A DNA stretch of 64,000 nucleotides. Origin: Mucilaginibacter frigoritolerans (GTDB taxonomy: Bacteria; Bacteroidota; Bacteroidia; Sphingobacteriales; Sphingobacteriaceae). Below, one piece after another: positions 63,549 through 64,000 of the stretch. Made by a program: the position numbers and the translations under genes. The notes below the pieces were generated by a model that worked only from the letters and a program-made list of their open reading frames with translations, had not been told where the DNA came from and searched no databases. The stretch is taken from positions 62,001 through 126,000 of the forward strand of contig NZ_VLLI01000006.1 in NCBI RefSeq assembly GCF_007830615.1, in the 5' to 3' direction. The number at the start of each line of letters is the position of its first letter. The first letter of the stretch is position 1.

Positions 63549-64000
63549 ATGTTAGGATCAAAATTAGACATATTAAATCAGCAATGGATTGATGTCGTAT
63601 TTAGCGGTCGCAACAAAGCATACGGTGCATACGAGTTAAGGCAAAATAACGGTAAAAATACCGCAAAAGCGCTTCTTATCGGCTGTGTATTCTTTGTACT
63701 TGCAATATCTGCTAATACGATTATCAACATGTTCTCTGGATTTATCCCAAAAGGTAAAGAGAAAGTTAAAATCACCAATGTGGTGCTTTCACCTCCCCCA
63801 CCGGATTTGAAGAAACCACCTCCGCCGCCACCACCTGAACCACCAAAACCAAAGATTGACCAGGTTAAGTTCCCTCCTCCGGTTGTAAAACCAGACGTTG
63901 AAGTAAAGGAACAACCACCAACAGTTAAAGAACTGGCAGTTGCAGATCCAGGACAAAAAAATCTGAAAGGTGATAAAAATGCTGACGTAACTATTGATGA
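63549..64000 (+). CDS. tonB: energy transducer TonB, N-terminal part (runs off right edge)
   Basis: About 150 residues are in the window: a cytoplasmic start (SKLDILNQQWIDVVFSGRNK, then AYGAYELRQNNGKNT typical of Bacteroidetes TonB), one transmembrane helix (about 41-63), then a Pro/Lys-rich periplasmic spacer (PPPPDLKKPPPPPPPEPPKP). The C-terminal TonB domain lies beyond the edge. It completes the ExbB-ExbD-ExbD-TonB module, 48 bases after exbD. Confidence 0.9.
   Translation, partial: MLGSKLDILNQQWIDVVFSGRNKAYGAYELRQNNGKNTAKALLIGCVFFVLAISANTIINMFSGFIPKGKEKVKITNVVLSPPPPDLKKPPPPPPPEPPKPKIDQVKFPPPVVKPDVEVKEQPPTVKELAVADPGQKNLKGDKNADVTID

Noticed and set aside
1..64000. CRISPR arrays, tRNA or rRNA genes, insertion sequences, prophage, restriction-modification or other defence genes
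   Set aside because: No spaced repeats, no cloverleaf-like segments in the spacers and no transposase, integrase, nuclease or defence-type coding regions were recognised by eye; a tool scan (tRNAscan, DefenseFinder) was not possible.

Overview
The window is about 64 kb of a low-GC chromosome from the phylum Bacteroidota, most likely family Sphingobacteriaceae (Mucilaginibacter/Pedobacter-like; this is inference from gene content). Supporting signs are promoters with the Bacteroidetes -7 element TAnnTTTG and almost no Shine-Dalgarno sequences. A type IX secretion type B C-terminal domain, a PorP/SprF protein, an ExbB-ExbD-ExbD-TonB cluster and several Bacteroidetes-only DUF families (DUF4292, DUF2480, DUF3108, DUF3109, DUF4834) point the same way. 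No tRNA, rRNA, CRISPR array, prophage, insertion sequence or recognisable defence system was seen.

Layout. 1-12 kb, mostly minus strand: the 5' end of malic enzyme, a LysM lytic transglycosylase and gatA. A conserved envelope operon follows: flippase, dut, TPR protein, DUF4292 lipoprotein, catalytically degenerate EnvC-like protein and two TatA-like proteins. Acylphosphatase and an amidohydrolase complete this part. 12-20 kb: rlmN-comF (plus), a lone receiver domain, glyA-scpA (minus), dxs (plus) with a clear terminator, and gmd. 20-33 kb, minus strand: DUF3109, DUF3108, DUF2480, a SurA/PpiD-type isomerase, LptC-like lipoprotein, outer-membrane protein, coaX, purQ, a membrane protein, a GT28-like glycosyltransferase, an LpxH-like phosphoesterase, a 36-residue membrane microprotein outside the usual ORF length limit, DinB, yjjG and upp. 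33-38.6 kb: uvrB, two small membrane proteins and a YfhO-type membrane protein.

38.7-52 kb is a surface-polysaccharide and cell-surface region on both strands. It holds glycosyltransferases, three methyltransferases, a hexapeptide acetyltransferase, a large rhomboid protease, a PorP/SprF plus T9SS type B substrate pair and a second flippase. 52.1-54.4 kb holds two convergent paralogous lipoproteins predicted to form six-bladed tectonin-type propellers, preceded by a very AT-rich spacer. 54.4-64 kb returns to core genes: typA, metK, a lipid-kinase-like gene, SUI1/YciH, pckA and the exbB-exbD-exbD-tonB energy-transduction operon, which runs off the right edge.

The strongest non-coding find is a SAM-II-type pseudoknot riboswitch with a long structured loop in the metK leader (about 57843-57943). 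Both pseudoknot helices can be traced by eye, and one helix has base pairs swapped relative to the textbook metX example. Other points to check are near-leaderless promoters, two uncalled small membrane ORFs, an intercistronic hairpin between exbB and exbD, and a 20-bp perfect inverted repeat.
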